A stretch of 64,000 nucleotides of DNA from VBDM01 sp035702665 (GTDB lineage: Bacteria; Pseudomonadota; Gammaproteobacteria; Burkholderiales; SG8-39), in contig DASSQD010000132.1 in the NCBI GenBank assembly GCA_035702665.1, positions 1 to 64,000 on the forward strand, read 5' to 3'. Position numbers and translations under genes: made by a program. The notes below the pieces were generated by a model. It searched no databases. It saw only the letters and a list, made by a program, of their open reading frames with translations, and was not told the DNA's origin. Positions 1 through 7,923 of the stretch are shown here, one piece after another (the first letter of the stretch is position 1; each line of letters opens with the position of its first letter).

Positions 1-93
1 TCCTCGTGCGTGGCGTTCGAGAATACCACGCGCGCTTCAGGGCGAGCCGCGCGGCGGGGTGAAGCGGAGACGAGGCCGGAGTGAGCTGGAGAA

Positions 94-288
94 TCAGGCC
101 GCTTGCAGCTGCGGAGGATTCGCTCCGCTTCGCGCTTCGCACAGCACTTCCCGAGCGCAGCTCGCGCACTTGCCGCAATCGGAGGCGACGCCGAGCTCGC
201 GCCGCAAGTCCTCGACGGTCCGCGCGCCGCGCGATGCGGCCTCGTGGATGTCGCGGTCGGTCACGCCGTTGCAGATGCAGACGTACAT
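94..288 (-). CDS. bfd: Bacterioferritin-associated ferredoxin (Bfd)
   Basis: This 64-residue [2Fe-2S] protein is expected to reduce ferric iron stored in bacterioferritin so that iron can be mobilised. The cluster ligands are visible as C4-x-C6 followed by C38-x2-C41, the BFD spacing, and the length is normal for the family. It is transcribed leftwards, and a Fur-like operator lies just upstream at 314-333, which fits induction by iron starvation. The first 93 bases of the window, downstream of the stop codon, show no gene I can support. Confidence 0.93.
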   Translation of the reverse strand: MYVCICNGVTDRDIHEAASRGARTVEDLRRELGVASDCGKCASCAREVLCEARSGANPPQLQAA

Positions 289-313
289 GGAGAGTTCATG
301 CGGCGGATCTTGT

Positions 314-333
314 AATGGGAACCATTCTCATTT
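314..333. promoter_or_regulatory. Fur box between bfd and the porin operon
   Basis: Read on the minus strand, the site is AAATGAGAATGGTTCCCATT. This is a near-palindromic match to the classical AATGAGAATnATTCTCATT arrangement of Fur sites. It sits 26 nt upstream of the bfd start and about 180 nt upstream of the porin start, so it could repress bfd and perhaps also the rightward porin-ApbE operon. The match was made by eye and no matrix score was computed. Confidence 0.7.
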
Positions 334-515
334 ATATTTGCAGTGGTGTCAAGTTAGGTGGGGAGCGGCTGGAAGGCTTGGGACCTTCGTTCGCATCAAC
401 ACCTAACGCCATGATATCCAATACGAAATGCAAGACCTCAAGGAGCCAGCCAGTCAGCGCCTCGCTGAGTTAGCCAGCCATGTGGCAACCACACGCCGAC
501 TCAGAAGGAGACGTA

Positions 516-1778
516 ATGAAGAAACCCGCAGTGGCCCTGGCATTGACCGCAGCGTTCGGAAGTACTCCCGTCCTGGCCCAGACCGTCGACCAGAAGCTCG
601 AGATCCTGCAGCAGGAAATCGACGAATTGAAGGCGCAGCAGGCGAACAAGCCGGCGGCGGCGCAGCAGCCTTCGCCTCATTCGCTCGACTACGGCTCGAT
701 GCTCGACCGCAGCTCCGGCCTCGCCAACGGCGGCACGAACGTCATCGGCTACGGCGAAGCCGGGTACAGCAAGTTCCGCCAGAGCGGCGATGCCAGCGCC
801 GATCTGGCGCGCTTCGTCTTCGGCTTCAACCACCGCTTCGACGAGCGCCTCACGCTTCATTCCGAGGTCGAGGTCGAGCACGCCGTCGTGAGTTCGGACG
901 ATCGGGGAGAGGCGGAGATCGAGCAGGCGTGGGTGAACTACAAGTCCAGCGACGCTCTCAATTTCAAGGGCGGCCTGTTCCTCATCCCGGTCGGCATCCT
1001 CAACGAGACCCACGAGCCGCCGACCTACTACGGCGTGCAGCGCAACCAGGTCGAGACGCGCGTCATTCCGACGACCTGGCGGGAGCTCGGCGCGGGCGTG
1101 CACGGCGTCGTGGCCGAAAGCTTCAGGTTCGACGCAGGCGTTACTACCAGCTTCGATTCGGGCAAGCTCGACGATCCGCTCACGGGCATCCGCAGCGCGC
1201 ACCAGGAGGGGCAGCTCGCCTACGCGCGCGACCTCGCCGTCTACGGCGCGCTCAACTACCGGCGCCCGGGCCTGCTGGTCGGAGGCAGCGTCTTCAGCGG
1301 CGACACCGGACAGAACGGGGCGTCTAACCCGGCGCTGCAAGGCGTCGCGGCGCGCTTCACCCTGTGGGACGTCCACGCGCAGTACCGCGTCGCCGGCCTG
1401 GATCTTCAGGCCCTGTACGCGTCGGGCACGCTCGGTGACGCCGACAAGGTGACCGCGGCGCTCTTCGCCGCGGACCCTGCGACGGCGTTCGCGGCGCCGA
1501 AGTCGATGACCGGCTGGTACGCGCAGGCCGCGTACCATGTCTACAAGCGCGGCAATTTCGACGTCGCGCCCTTCGTCCGCTACGAGCGCATCGACATCCG
1601 GCAGGCCGAGGATCCTGCAAACGGCCTGCTGCAGGATCCGCGGAACAACGAGCGCATCAAGGTCGCCGGCGTCAATTTCTGGGTCCACCCCCAGGTGGTG
1701 CTGAAGGCCGATATCCAGTGGTACGCGGCCGACAAGTCGCAGACCCGCTTCGATATCGGCGGCGGCTTCATGTTCTGA
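516..1778 (+). CDS. Outer-membrane porin-like beta-barrel protein
   Basis: The predicted 420-residue protein starts with a signal peptide (MKKPAVALALTAAFGS...VLAQ). A short coiled-coil segment follows (about residues 22-45), then alternating amphipathic strands, and it ends in FMF; a terminal aromatic residue is typical of outer-membrane barrels recognised by BamA. The ATG at 516 was chosen because GAAGGAG lies 5 nt upstream and the signal peptide begins there; an upstream in-frame ATG at 480 lacks these. It heads a four-gene operon with FMN-binding, PepSY and ApbE genes, so it may admit an iron chelate or other substrate for that redox system. The substrate is unknown. Confidence 0.75.
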   Translation: MKKPAVALALTAAFGSTPVLAQTVDQKLEILQQEIDELKAQQANKPAAAQQPSPHSLDYGSMLDRSSGLANGGTNVIGYGEAGYSKFRQSGDASADLARFVFGFNHRFDERLTLHSEVEVEHAVVSSDDRGEAEIEQAWVNYKSSDALNFKGGLFLIPVGILNETHEPPTYYGVQRNQVETRVIPTTWRELGAGVHGVVAESFRFDAGVTTSFDSGKLDDPLTGIRSAHQEGQLAYARDLAVYGALNYRRPGLLVGGSVFSGDTGQNGASNPALQGVAARFTLWDVHAQYRVAGLDLQALYASGTLGDADKVTAALFAADPATAFAAPKSMTGWYAQAAYHVYKRGNFDVAPFVRYERIDIRQAEDPANGLLQDPRNNERIKVAGVNFWVHPQVVLKADIQWYAADKSQTRFDIGGGFMF

Positions 1779-2305
1779 TGAATCGCGCCTCGCTCCGATC
1801 GCTTGCGGTACTGATCCTGTCGCTGGCCGCGACCGCGGCTCGCGGCGAGGTCTATCAGGAGCCTGGCGCTTTCGTCGCGGAGGTCTTCGGCGCTGCGCCC
1901 GCGCCCAAGGTTCTCTGGCTCACCAGGGACCGGCAGGCGCAGGCGGCCGCGATCCTCGGCCATCCTCCCGCCCAGCTGCGCCAGCGCTACTGGAGCGAGG
2001 GGCGGAAGAGCGTGTGGATCCTCGAGGAGACGGGCAAGGAGGAGCTGATCACCGCAGGCTTCGTGGTCGTGAGCGGGCATATCGATCATGTCCGCGTGCT
2101 CGTCTATCGCGAAAGCCGCGGCCAGGAAGTCCGGCAATCGTCGTTCCTGAAGCAGTTCAAGGACGCCAAGCTGTCGGCGGGCGACCGGCTGGACCGGAAC
2201 ATCGACGGCATCGTCGGCGCGACGCTGTCGGTCGGCGCGATGGAGCGCATGGCGCGGCTCGCGCTGCTGTTCGACCGGCTCAGCCGCGAGAGCGCCCAGG
2301 GATAG
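1778..2305 (+). CDS. FMN-binding domain protein, exported
   Basis: This 175-residue protein has an N-terminal signal peptide (MNRASLRSLAVLILSLAATAARG) and a C-terminal FMN-binding domain. The motif DGIVGATLS near residues 145-153 is the flavinylation signature, in which the threonine of GAT receives FMN in phosphoester linkage from ApbE. The start overlaps the porin stop codon (ATGA), so translation is probably coupled. The modifying enzyme ApbE is encoded two genes downstream, which supports a covalently flavinylated extracytoplasmic electron carrier. Confidence 0.85.
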   Translation: MNRASLRSLAVLILSLAATAARGEVYQEPGAFVAEVFGAAPAPKVLWLTRDRQAQAAAILGHPPAQLRQRYWSEGRKSVWILEETGKEELITAGFVVVSGHIDHVRVLVYRESRGQEVRQSSFLKQFKDAKLSAGDRLDRNIDGIVGATLSVGAMERMARLALLFDRLSRESAQG

Positions 2306-2308
2306 GCC

Positions 2309-3055
2309 GTGTCGCCGAAGCTCGTCCTGCTCCTGTTCGTGCGCCGCTGGCACGCGCGCATCGGCCTCGCCGCGGTCGTCTTCTTCCTCTTCCTCGCGGC
2401 GACGGGCGTCGTTCTGAACCACGGAACCGGTCTGGGCCTGGACAAGCGCTATGTCCACGCCGCGTGGCTCGCGCGCTGGTACGGCATCGCGCCCGAGTCT
2501 CCGCGCCACGCGTTCCGCGCCGGCCGGCACGATCTCATCGCCGCGAACGGCCGCTGGCTTCTCGACGGCAGGATCTCGGGCGAGAAATTCCCGCAGCCGG
2601 TGGGGCTGGTCGAGCTCCCCGACATGGTCGTCGTCGCGAGCAGCGCCTCGCTCTACATCTACGGCAACGACGGCGCGCTCATCGACCGGCTGGAGAGGAG
2701 CGCGCTGCCGGGAGTCCCGGTGCGGGCGATCGGGTCGGGGGGAAAGCAGCTCGTCCTGAGGACGGGCGCGGGAACCTTCGAGAGCCGCGACGCTCTCTCG
2801 TGGCGGCCCGCGCCGCGCGATGCGATCGCCTGGTCGGCGCCGGCCGACCTCCCCGCCGCCGAGCGCGAGAGGTACGCGCAGCTGCTGGAGCCCGGCATTT
2901 CCGTGCAGCAATTGCTGCTCGATCTGCACAGCGGGCGGTTCGCCGGACGCTACGGGCCGCTCGTCGTCGACCTTCTCGCCGCGTTTCTCGCGACCCTGTC
3001 GTTGAGCGGCGCCTGGCTGTTCCTCAAGCGCAGGCACCGGCGGGAGCGGCATTGA
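2309..3055 (+). CDS. PepSY-associated transmembrane protein
   Basis: The 248-residue protein has a membrane helix near residues 13-36 (starting WHARIGLAAVVFFLFLAATG) and a second near 218-240, enclosing a periplasmic region of about 180 residues. This is the layout of small PepSY-associated membrane proteins found with ferric-siderophore reductases and flavinylated proteins. The start is GTG, 3 nt after the FMN-binding gene. It probably carries electrons or anchors the FMN protein at the inner membrane. No heme-ligand pattern is obvious apart from His residues near the helices. Confidence 0.75.
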   Translation: MSPKLVLLLFVRRWHARIGLAAVVFFLFLAATGVVLNHGTGLGLDKRYVHAAWLARWYGIAPESPRHAFRAGRHDLIAANGRWLLDGRISGEKFPQPVGLVELPDMVVVASSASLYIYGNDGALIDRLERSALPGVPVRAIGSGGKQLVLRTGAGTFESRDALSWRPAPRDAIAWSAPADLPAAERERYAQLLEPGISVQQLLLDLHSGRFAGRYGPLVVDLLAAFLATLSLSGAWLFLKRRHRRERH

Positions 3056-4089
3056 CCGCGCGATCGCTCGCGGTTGCATTCGCCCTCTTCGCGGCGCTTC
3101 CGTTCGCCGGCGCGCGTGCGGACGACTACCGCGCAAGCTCGTACGTCTTCGGGACCATCGCGCAGGTCACGGTGGCGGGCGCCGATCGCGCCCGTGCGCA
3201 GGAGGCGGTCGCGCGGGTTTTCGGCGAGTTCGACCGCATGCATCGCGAGCTGCGGGCGTGGGGGTCGGGCGATCTGGTCGCGCTCAACGAGGCGATCGCG
3301 CGGGGCGAGACGGGCATTCACACGACCGCGGAGATCGCAGCGCTCATCCGGCAGGCGCAGGATCTCTCGGCGCGCTCCGGCGATCTCTTCAATCCCGCGA
3401 TCGGCAAGCTCGTGGCGCTCTGGAATTTCCACCGCGACAAGCCAGGCGGCCCGTTGCCGGATGCGCGGGATATCGATCGATGGGTGAGGGCGCACCCGCG
3501 GATGCAGGACCTCAGTGTGCACGGCGATGAAGTGAGCAGCGCGAATCCCGCCGTGCAGCTCGACTTCGGCGGTTACGCGAAGGGGTACGCGCTCGATCGC
3601 GCTGCGGAAATCCTTCGCGCGGCGGGGATCGGCGACGCACTGATCAACGTCGGTGGCAACGCCATGGCGCTCGGCCGGCACGGCGAGCGCCCGTGGCGGG
3701 TCGCGCTGGAAGCTCCGCGAGGAAACGGATTATTCGCAACGCTCGAGCTGAACGACGGCGAGGCGGTCGGCACTTCGGGTGACTACCGGCGCTACTACGA
3801 GATCGACGGCAAGCGCTATTCGCACATCGTCGACCCGCGGACAGGGTATCCGGTAGCCGGCGTCGAATCCGTCACCGTTCTCGTCAGCGCGGGAGAGGGA
3901 GCCGGCGCGCTGTCGGACGCGGCATCCAAGCCGATCTTCATCGAAGGCCGAAGCGGGTGGAACGAAGCCGCCGCGCGCATGGGTGTTTCGAGTGCCCTGC
4001 TTGTGGATTCGGACGGAGTGATTCACGTCACTTCCGAGATGAGAGCTAGGTTACGGTTTCGTGACGACGCAAGGATTGCCGGCCGATAG
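3052..4089 (+). CDS. apbE: FAD:protein FMN transferase (ApbE)
   Basis: ApbE moves FMN from FAD onto threonine in target proteins in the periplasm. The protein (345 aa) has a signal peptide, the magnesium/FAD-site block DFGGYAKGYALD, the GTSGDYRRY block and the HIVDPRTGYP block, all hallmarks of the family. The only sensible start is a TTG at 3052 that overlaps the preceding TGA; it places the signal peptide at the N-terminus. Its target is most likely the FMN-binding protein encoded at 1778-2305. Confidence 0.93.
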   Translation: MTARSLAVAFALFAALPFAGARADDYRASSYVFGTIAQVTVAGADRARAQEAVARVFGEFDRMHRELRAWGSGDLVALNEAIARGETGIHTTAEIAALIRQAQDLSARSGDLFNPAIGKLVALWNFHRDKPGGPLPDARDIDRWVRAHPRMQDLSVHGDEVSSANPAVQLDFGGYAKGYALDRAAEILRAAGIGDALINVGGNAMALGRHGERPWRVALEAPRGNGLFATLELNDGEAVGTSGDYRRYYEIDGKRYSHIVDPRTGYPVAGVESVTVLVSAGEGAGALSDAASKPIFIEGRSGWNEAAARMGVSSALLVDSDGVIHVTSEMRARLRFRDDARIAGR

Positions 4090-4095
4090 GTCAAA

Positions 4096-4107
4096 CCGGC
4101 TAGCCGG
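4096..4107. terminator. Palindrome between convergent genes, possible bidirectional terminator
   Basis: CCGGCTAGCCGG is a perfect 12-bp palindrome flanked by AAA on the left and CTTT on the right. It lies between the converging apbE gene and the lipoprotein gene at 4130. The short A/T flanks make it a weak candidate for a two-way intrinsic terminator. Confidence 0.4.
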
Positions 4108-4129
4108 CTTTGCGGCTGACACGAGTGAT

Positions 4130-6265
4130 TCAAGGCCCAGTTATGCGCCACGCTGTCAACTTGCTTCCGGTCGGCACAACTAGATAGCCTTCGCCGACGC
4201 CGAATCCGGTGAGCGGCCCCACCACGTTGTGTTCGTCCGGCCCATTGATCCCCGCGCCGGCGCTCTTGCTCCATACCGGGTTCCCCGTCGTGGCATCGAG
4301 TGCGTAGACGGTCCCGAAGGCCGAGCCGACGATCACGAACTGGTCGACGAACAGCGGTGCGGAAACGAGGCCGCCATCACCATTAACACCCGCAAAGCTC
4401 CACAGCGGGTTGTGCGAGTACAGGTCGATGGCCTGGAGCGTCCCCGTGCTCTGGAAAAAGCCCGATTGAGTCGAGAACGCCGGGGCGGGGGTCGGGAATG
4501 GTGCGGGGAAGGTACCGACCTGGTTTCCCGTGGTGGCGTCGAGTACTTGCGCCACGGTGCTCACCTCGTCCCTCACGTACAGCAGCCCGTTCGCGTAGAC
4601 CGACGTTCTGCCCCCCCCACCCTCGCATCCGCCCGAGTTGTGCCAAAGGGGAGATCCGGAGATGGGATCGAACTTGTACACTTGGCATGGATAGGACACG
4701 AACACGCCGTCGCCGGAAACTGTCGGCGAGCTCTCGTCGCCGTTCTCAACGCTCGCCATCCACAGCACGCTGCCGTTCGATTCATCGACCGCGTAAAGCG
4801 TGCCGCCGATCCCCGCGCCGCCTACGTAGACGACGCCGTTTACTGCGGTCGGTGGTGAGCTGAACGCGTACTGGCCCGGCATCTGCGCGCTCCAGCCCGC
4901 CTGCCCGGTCGCGCCGTCGAACGAGCTCAGCACTCCGTCATAGTTGATGACGAACACTTTGCCATGGTCGTAAGCTAGGCCCGCCCAGAAATAGGTTCCT
5001 GGAACGAACACCGGGCCCCAGGCGTTGTTGCCGGTCTGTTGATCGAGGGCATACAGGGTCGTCCCGTACGGACTGCCGCCGGCCCCCGCAATGACAAACA
5101 CCTTTCCGTCTGCTATCAATGGATACGAGACCGGGCCATTGAGCGTCACCGACCAGGCCGCGCTACTCGGGAACGTGATTGGAGTGCCGAGCGTCGCGCT
5201 TCCCGAGTGCGCGTAGTCGATCTGGTAGGCAACCGATTGACTGAGGGGCGGGAGCGGAGACGGATTCGGCTGGAAGACGTTGATCGTGGTGGATCCGGAA
5301 ACGCCATTAAGGGTGGCGGTGATGGTGGGCAAACCGGAGTCCACGCCGGAAACGAGTCCGGTGGCACTCACCGTCGCCTTGCTTGTGTCCGACGAGATCC
5401 ATGTCACCTGCGCCGTGATGTCGATGGTGCTGCTGTCGGTGTATGTTCCGGTCGCGGTAAGTTGCTTCGTCCCTCCCTTTGCGACCGTTGAGACTTGCGG
5501 CGTCACAGCGATCGACTGGAGAACCGCGATGTTCGCGCCGACTACGGTGACGGGAACGTAGCTGAAACCGCCGAGTACGAGACCGGAACCATCTGCCGCG
5601 CCCGGAATATTCAGGCTGGTCACTATGCCAACGACGACCAGGCGGTTCCCCGCGCTCAGGTTGAACTGGGGAACCGTCACACTCGTCGTGCCAAGAGACT
5701 CGATATCGAGGAAACCTGACAGCGGCCATATCAGCTGGCCGTTGGGATCTCCTGCGTCGAGAATCCCGATGCCATAGAGCGCTTTCGCGGTTGGAGCCCC
5801 TCCCGACCACCCTATGATGTTCGATACGACCGAGGACCAAGTTGCTCCGGCGGTCGGCGCGGATATCGTAGGATAGGCCGTGAACTGAGTTCCCGACACG
5901 GCATACGCGGCTCCGCCCACCATTACGTTGACACTTACGTTGCCACCGGGCGCGGTTGCTACATTTCCCTCGTAGTCCTGAAAGGTAGGGTTGTAGGCGA
6001 GGGCAACGCCGTTCACGGTTACGGAAGCGTTGGGATTGGGGACGCTGCAGGAATTGTCGAGGACGGCAACCAGCGCGCCTGTATTGAATCCAGCCGGCGC
6101 GGACCCAGGAGGGAAATCGAGCTTCTGCGCCTGAATGCAGGGCGCGTCAGAGCCTGAATCTCCGCCGCCCTTGCCACCCCCGCAGGCCGCAATCTGGGCC
6201 ATAAGGAGGATCAGGAGACCCACCCTTAGGAAGCGGCTCAAGTCGTCGCCCACATGTGTCCGCAC
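4130..6265 (-). CDS. Lipoprotein with Ig-like (BIG2) domain and PQQ-type beta-propeller
   Basis: The protein (about 711 aa) begins with a lipoprotein signal ending in the lipobox IAAC, followed by a glycine-rich spacer. An Ig-like region comes next, then a BIG2 domain (about residues 255-335, beginning SIAVTPQVSTVAKGG), and a C-terminal half of repeated PQQ-like propeller blades with motifs such as LYALDQQTG, LYAVDESNGSVLW and VYALDATTGNPVW. The open frame extends back to a TTG at 6334 with no ribosome site. GTG at 6265 (behind GGGGGG) or 6253 gives a normal signal length. Base composition is lower in GC than its neighbours. A run of eight C at 4611-4618 lies within the coding sequence. The function is unknown; surface display is likely. 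Confidence 0.75.
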   Translation of the reverse strand: MRTHVGDDLSRFLRVGLLILLMAQIAACGGGKGGGDSGSDAPCIQAQKLDFPPGSAPAGFNTGALVAVLDNSCSVPNPNASVTVNGVALAYNPTFQDYEGNVATAPGGNVSVNVMVGGAAYAVSGTQFTAYPTISAPTAGATWSSVVSNIIGWSGGAPTAKALYGIGILDAGDPNGQLIWPLSGFLDIESLGTTSVTVPQFNLSAGNRLVVVGIVTSLNIPGAADGSGLVLGGFSYVPVTVVGANIAVLQSIAVTPQVSTVAKGGTKQLTATGTYTDSSTIDITAQVTWISSDTSKATVSATGLVSGVDSGLPTITATLNGVSGSTTINVFQPNPSPLPPLSQSVAYQIDYAHSGSATLGTPITFPSSAAWSVTLNGPVSYPLIADGKVFVIAGAGGSPYGTTLYALDQQTGNNAWGPVFVPGTYFWAGLAYDHGKVFVINYDGVLSSFDGATGQAGWSAQMPGQYAFSSPPTAVNGVVYVGGAGIGGTLYAVDESNGSVLWMASVENGDESSPTVSGDGVFVSYPCQVYKFDPISGSPLWHNSGGCEGGGGRTSVYANGLLYVRDEVSTVAQVLDATTGNQVGTFPAPFPTPAPAFSTQSGFFQSTGTLQAIDLYSHNPLWSFAGVNGDGGLVSAPLFVDQFVIVGSAFGTVYALDATTGNPVWSKSAGAGINGPDEHNVVGPLTGFGVGEGYLVVPTGSKLTAWRITGP

Positions 6266-6432
6266 ATGCCCCCCATGCGAGACCTCTAGCCAACTGTACG
6301 CATTTGCCTCGCGGGACACAAATGCCCGCCGCAAACGCGAGGTATGGACCCCTGCACTACCTGTAAGGGTTTACCCTCGCAGGGCTTGGAAGGGACCGCG
6401 CTCTGATCCTGCCGCAGCGGTGTGGACTGCGC

Positions 6433-6470
6433 ATCACCCGAACGGGTGATGTGACCGGCTCTGAGCCGGT
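6433..6470. terminator. Two adjacent perfect hairpins downstream of boxB
   Basis: ATCACCCG-AA-CGGGTGAT (6433-6450) and ACCGGCTC-T-GAGCCGGT (6454-6470) are two perfect inverted repeats placed 3 nt apart, just past the boxB stop codon. There is no clear T run. They may terminate or stabilise the boxRCB transcript, or shield boxB from the convergent upstream region of the lipoprotein gene. Confidence 0.5.
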
Positions 6471-6475
6471 GCGCC

Positions 6476-7903
6476 TCAACTCAATCTCACGTACTCGTAC
6501 TCGACCGCGAGGTTGTTAATCCCCCGATCCGGCGGGGCGATCCAGCCGGCCATCTTTCCCGGCTCCATCACGCGCTGCATCAGGCTCGCGACGTACGCCT
6601 TGTCCGAGGCGCTCGGTATCCACTCCGGCAGGCGCCGGTCGTATTCCTCGCGGCTGATGAGCTTCCCGTCCAGATCCGTGGGAACGTTGGCGAAGGCGCC
6701 GATCGCGCGGCGGAAGCGGCTGTTCGGGAGCCGCAGCTCGAACCCCGCTCCCGCGCGCTTGATCTGCATGTTCCAGCGCTTCAGTCCGATTTCGCAATCC
6801 CTGACGTACGCCTCGCGCAGCACTTCGTTCATGGCGTTGCGCAGGCCTACGGTTTCCTTCTTCAGCGCTCCACGGCCATCGGGCAGGTCGAGATCGCAGG
6901 TCGCCTCGGCGCAGACGTGGTCCTGGTACTGGGTGGTTTCGTCGGGCCGCCCCTTGATGCCGTTGGCGAAGGTGCTCGCGGCGTTCGAGGACACTTCCGA
7001 CCCGAACAGGTCGAGCGAGGAGCTGAACCAGAAGTTGAGGTAGCGCTGGAGCAGCGGCAGGTCGACCGCGCCGTGGCGGCGGATCACCGCCGGATCGTCG
7101 GTGCCGGTCTCCTTCATCACCTCGAGCGTGCGCTTCACGATGCGGCCGATGCCGGTCTCGCCGACGAACATGTGGTGCGCTTCCTCGGTGAGCATGAAGC
7201 GGCAGGTGCGCGCGAGCGGATCGAACGAGGACTCGGCGAGGCTCTTCAGCTGGAACTTGCCGTCGCGGTCGGTGAAGTAGGTGAAGCAGAAGAACGACAG
7301 CCAGTCGGAGATCGGCTCGTTGAACGTGCCGAGGATGCGCGGCTTGTCGACGTCGCCCGAGTGGCGCGCGAGCAGCTCCTCGGCCTCCTCGCGCCCGTCG
7401 CGCCCGAAATAGGCGTGCAGCAGGTAGACCATCGCCCAGAGGTGCCGCCCTTCCTCGACGTTGATCTGGAAGAGGTTGCGCAGGTCGTAGAGGGACGGAC
7501 AAGTATGTCCGAGCAGATGCTGCTGCTCGACGGAGGCGGGCTCGGTGTCGCCCTGGGTGACGATCAGCCGGCGGAACTGCGAGCGGAATTCGCCGGGCAC
7601 CTGCTGCCACACTGGCTGCCCGAAGGAGTCGCCGAAGCCGATGGTGCGATCGGGAATGGGATCGGCGAGGAAGATGCCCCATCGATAATCCGGCATCTTC
7701 ACGGTGCCGTAGTTGGCCCACCCCTGCGCGTCGACGCCGATCGCGGTGCGCAGATACACGTCGGCCGACGCGAAATCGTTCGGCCCCATCTCGCGCCACC
7801 AGTCGAGGAAGTGCGGCTGCCAGTGCTCGAGGGCGCGCTGGAGCGTCTTGTCGTTCGCCAGGTTGACGTTGTTGGGGATCTTCTCGCTGTAGTTGATGCT
7901 CAT
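6476..7903 (-). CDS. boxB: Benzoyl-CoA 2,3-epoxidase, oxygenase subunit BoxB
   Basis: BoxB is the di-iron oxygenase that converts benzoyl-CoA to 2,3-epoxybenzoyl-CoA in the aerobic box pathway. The 475-residue length and features such as NVEEGRHLWAMVYLL and TEEAHHMFVGETGIG (ExxH-type di-iron ligands) match the family closely. The ATG at 7903 follows AAGGA and lies 20 nt after the boxC stop. Upstream, boxC and boxR lie on the same strand. The reductase gene boxA, which normally accompanies boxB, is not downstream here. Confidence 0.95.
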   Translation of the reverse strand: MSINYSEKIPNNVNLANDKTLQRALEHWQPHFLDWWREMGPNDFASADVYLRTAIGVDAQGWANYGTVKMPDYRWGIFLADPIPDRTIGFGDSFGQPVWQQVPGEFRSQFRRLIVTQGDTEPASVEQQHLLGHTCPSLYDLRNLFQINVEEGRHLWAMVYLLHAYFGRDGREEAEELLARHSGDVDKPRILGTFNEPISDWLSFFCFTYFTDRDGKFQLKSLAESSFDPLARTCRFMLTEEAHHMFVGETGIGRIVKRTLEVMKETGTDDPAVIRRHGAVDLPLLQRYLNFWFSSSLDLFGSEVSSNAASTFANGIKGRPDETTQYQDHVCAEATCDLDLPDGRGALKKETVGLRNAMNEVLREAYVRDCEIGLKRWNMQIKRAGAGFELRLPNSRFRRAIGAFANVPTDLDGKLISREEYDRRLPEWIPSASDKAYVASLMQRVMEPGKMAGWIAPPDRGINNLAVEYEYVRLS

Positions 7904-7923
7904 GTGCGTCCTTGCCGTCGGGA

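Noticed and set aside
501..1688. Long minus-strand open frame antisense to the porin gene
   Set aside because: It is a by-product of high GC codon bias. The translation is Arg/Ala/Val-rich with no family features, while the plus-strand porin has a signal peptide and a barrel-like end.
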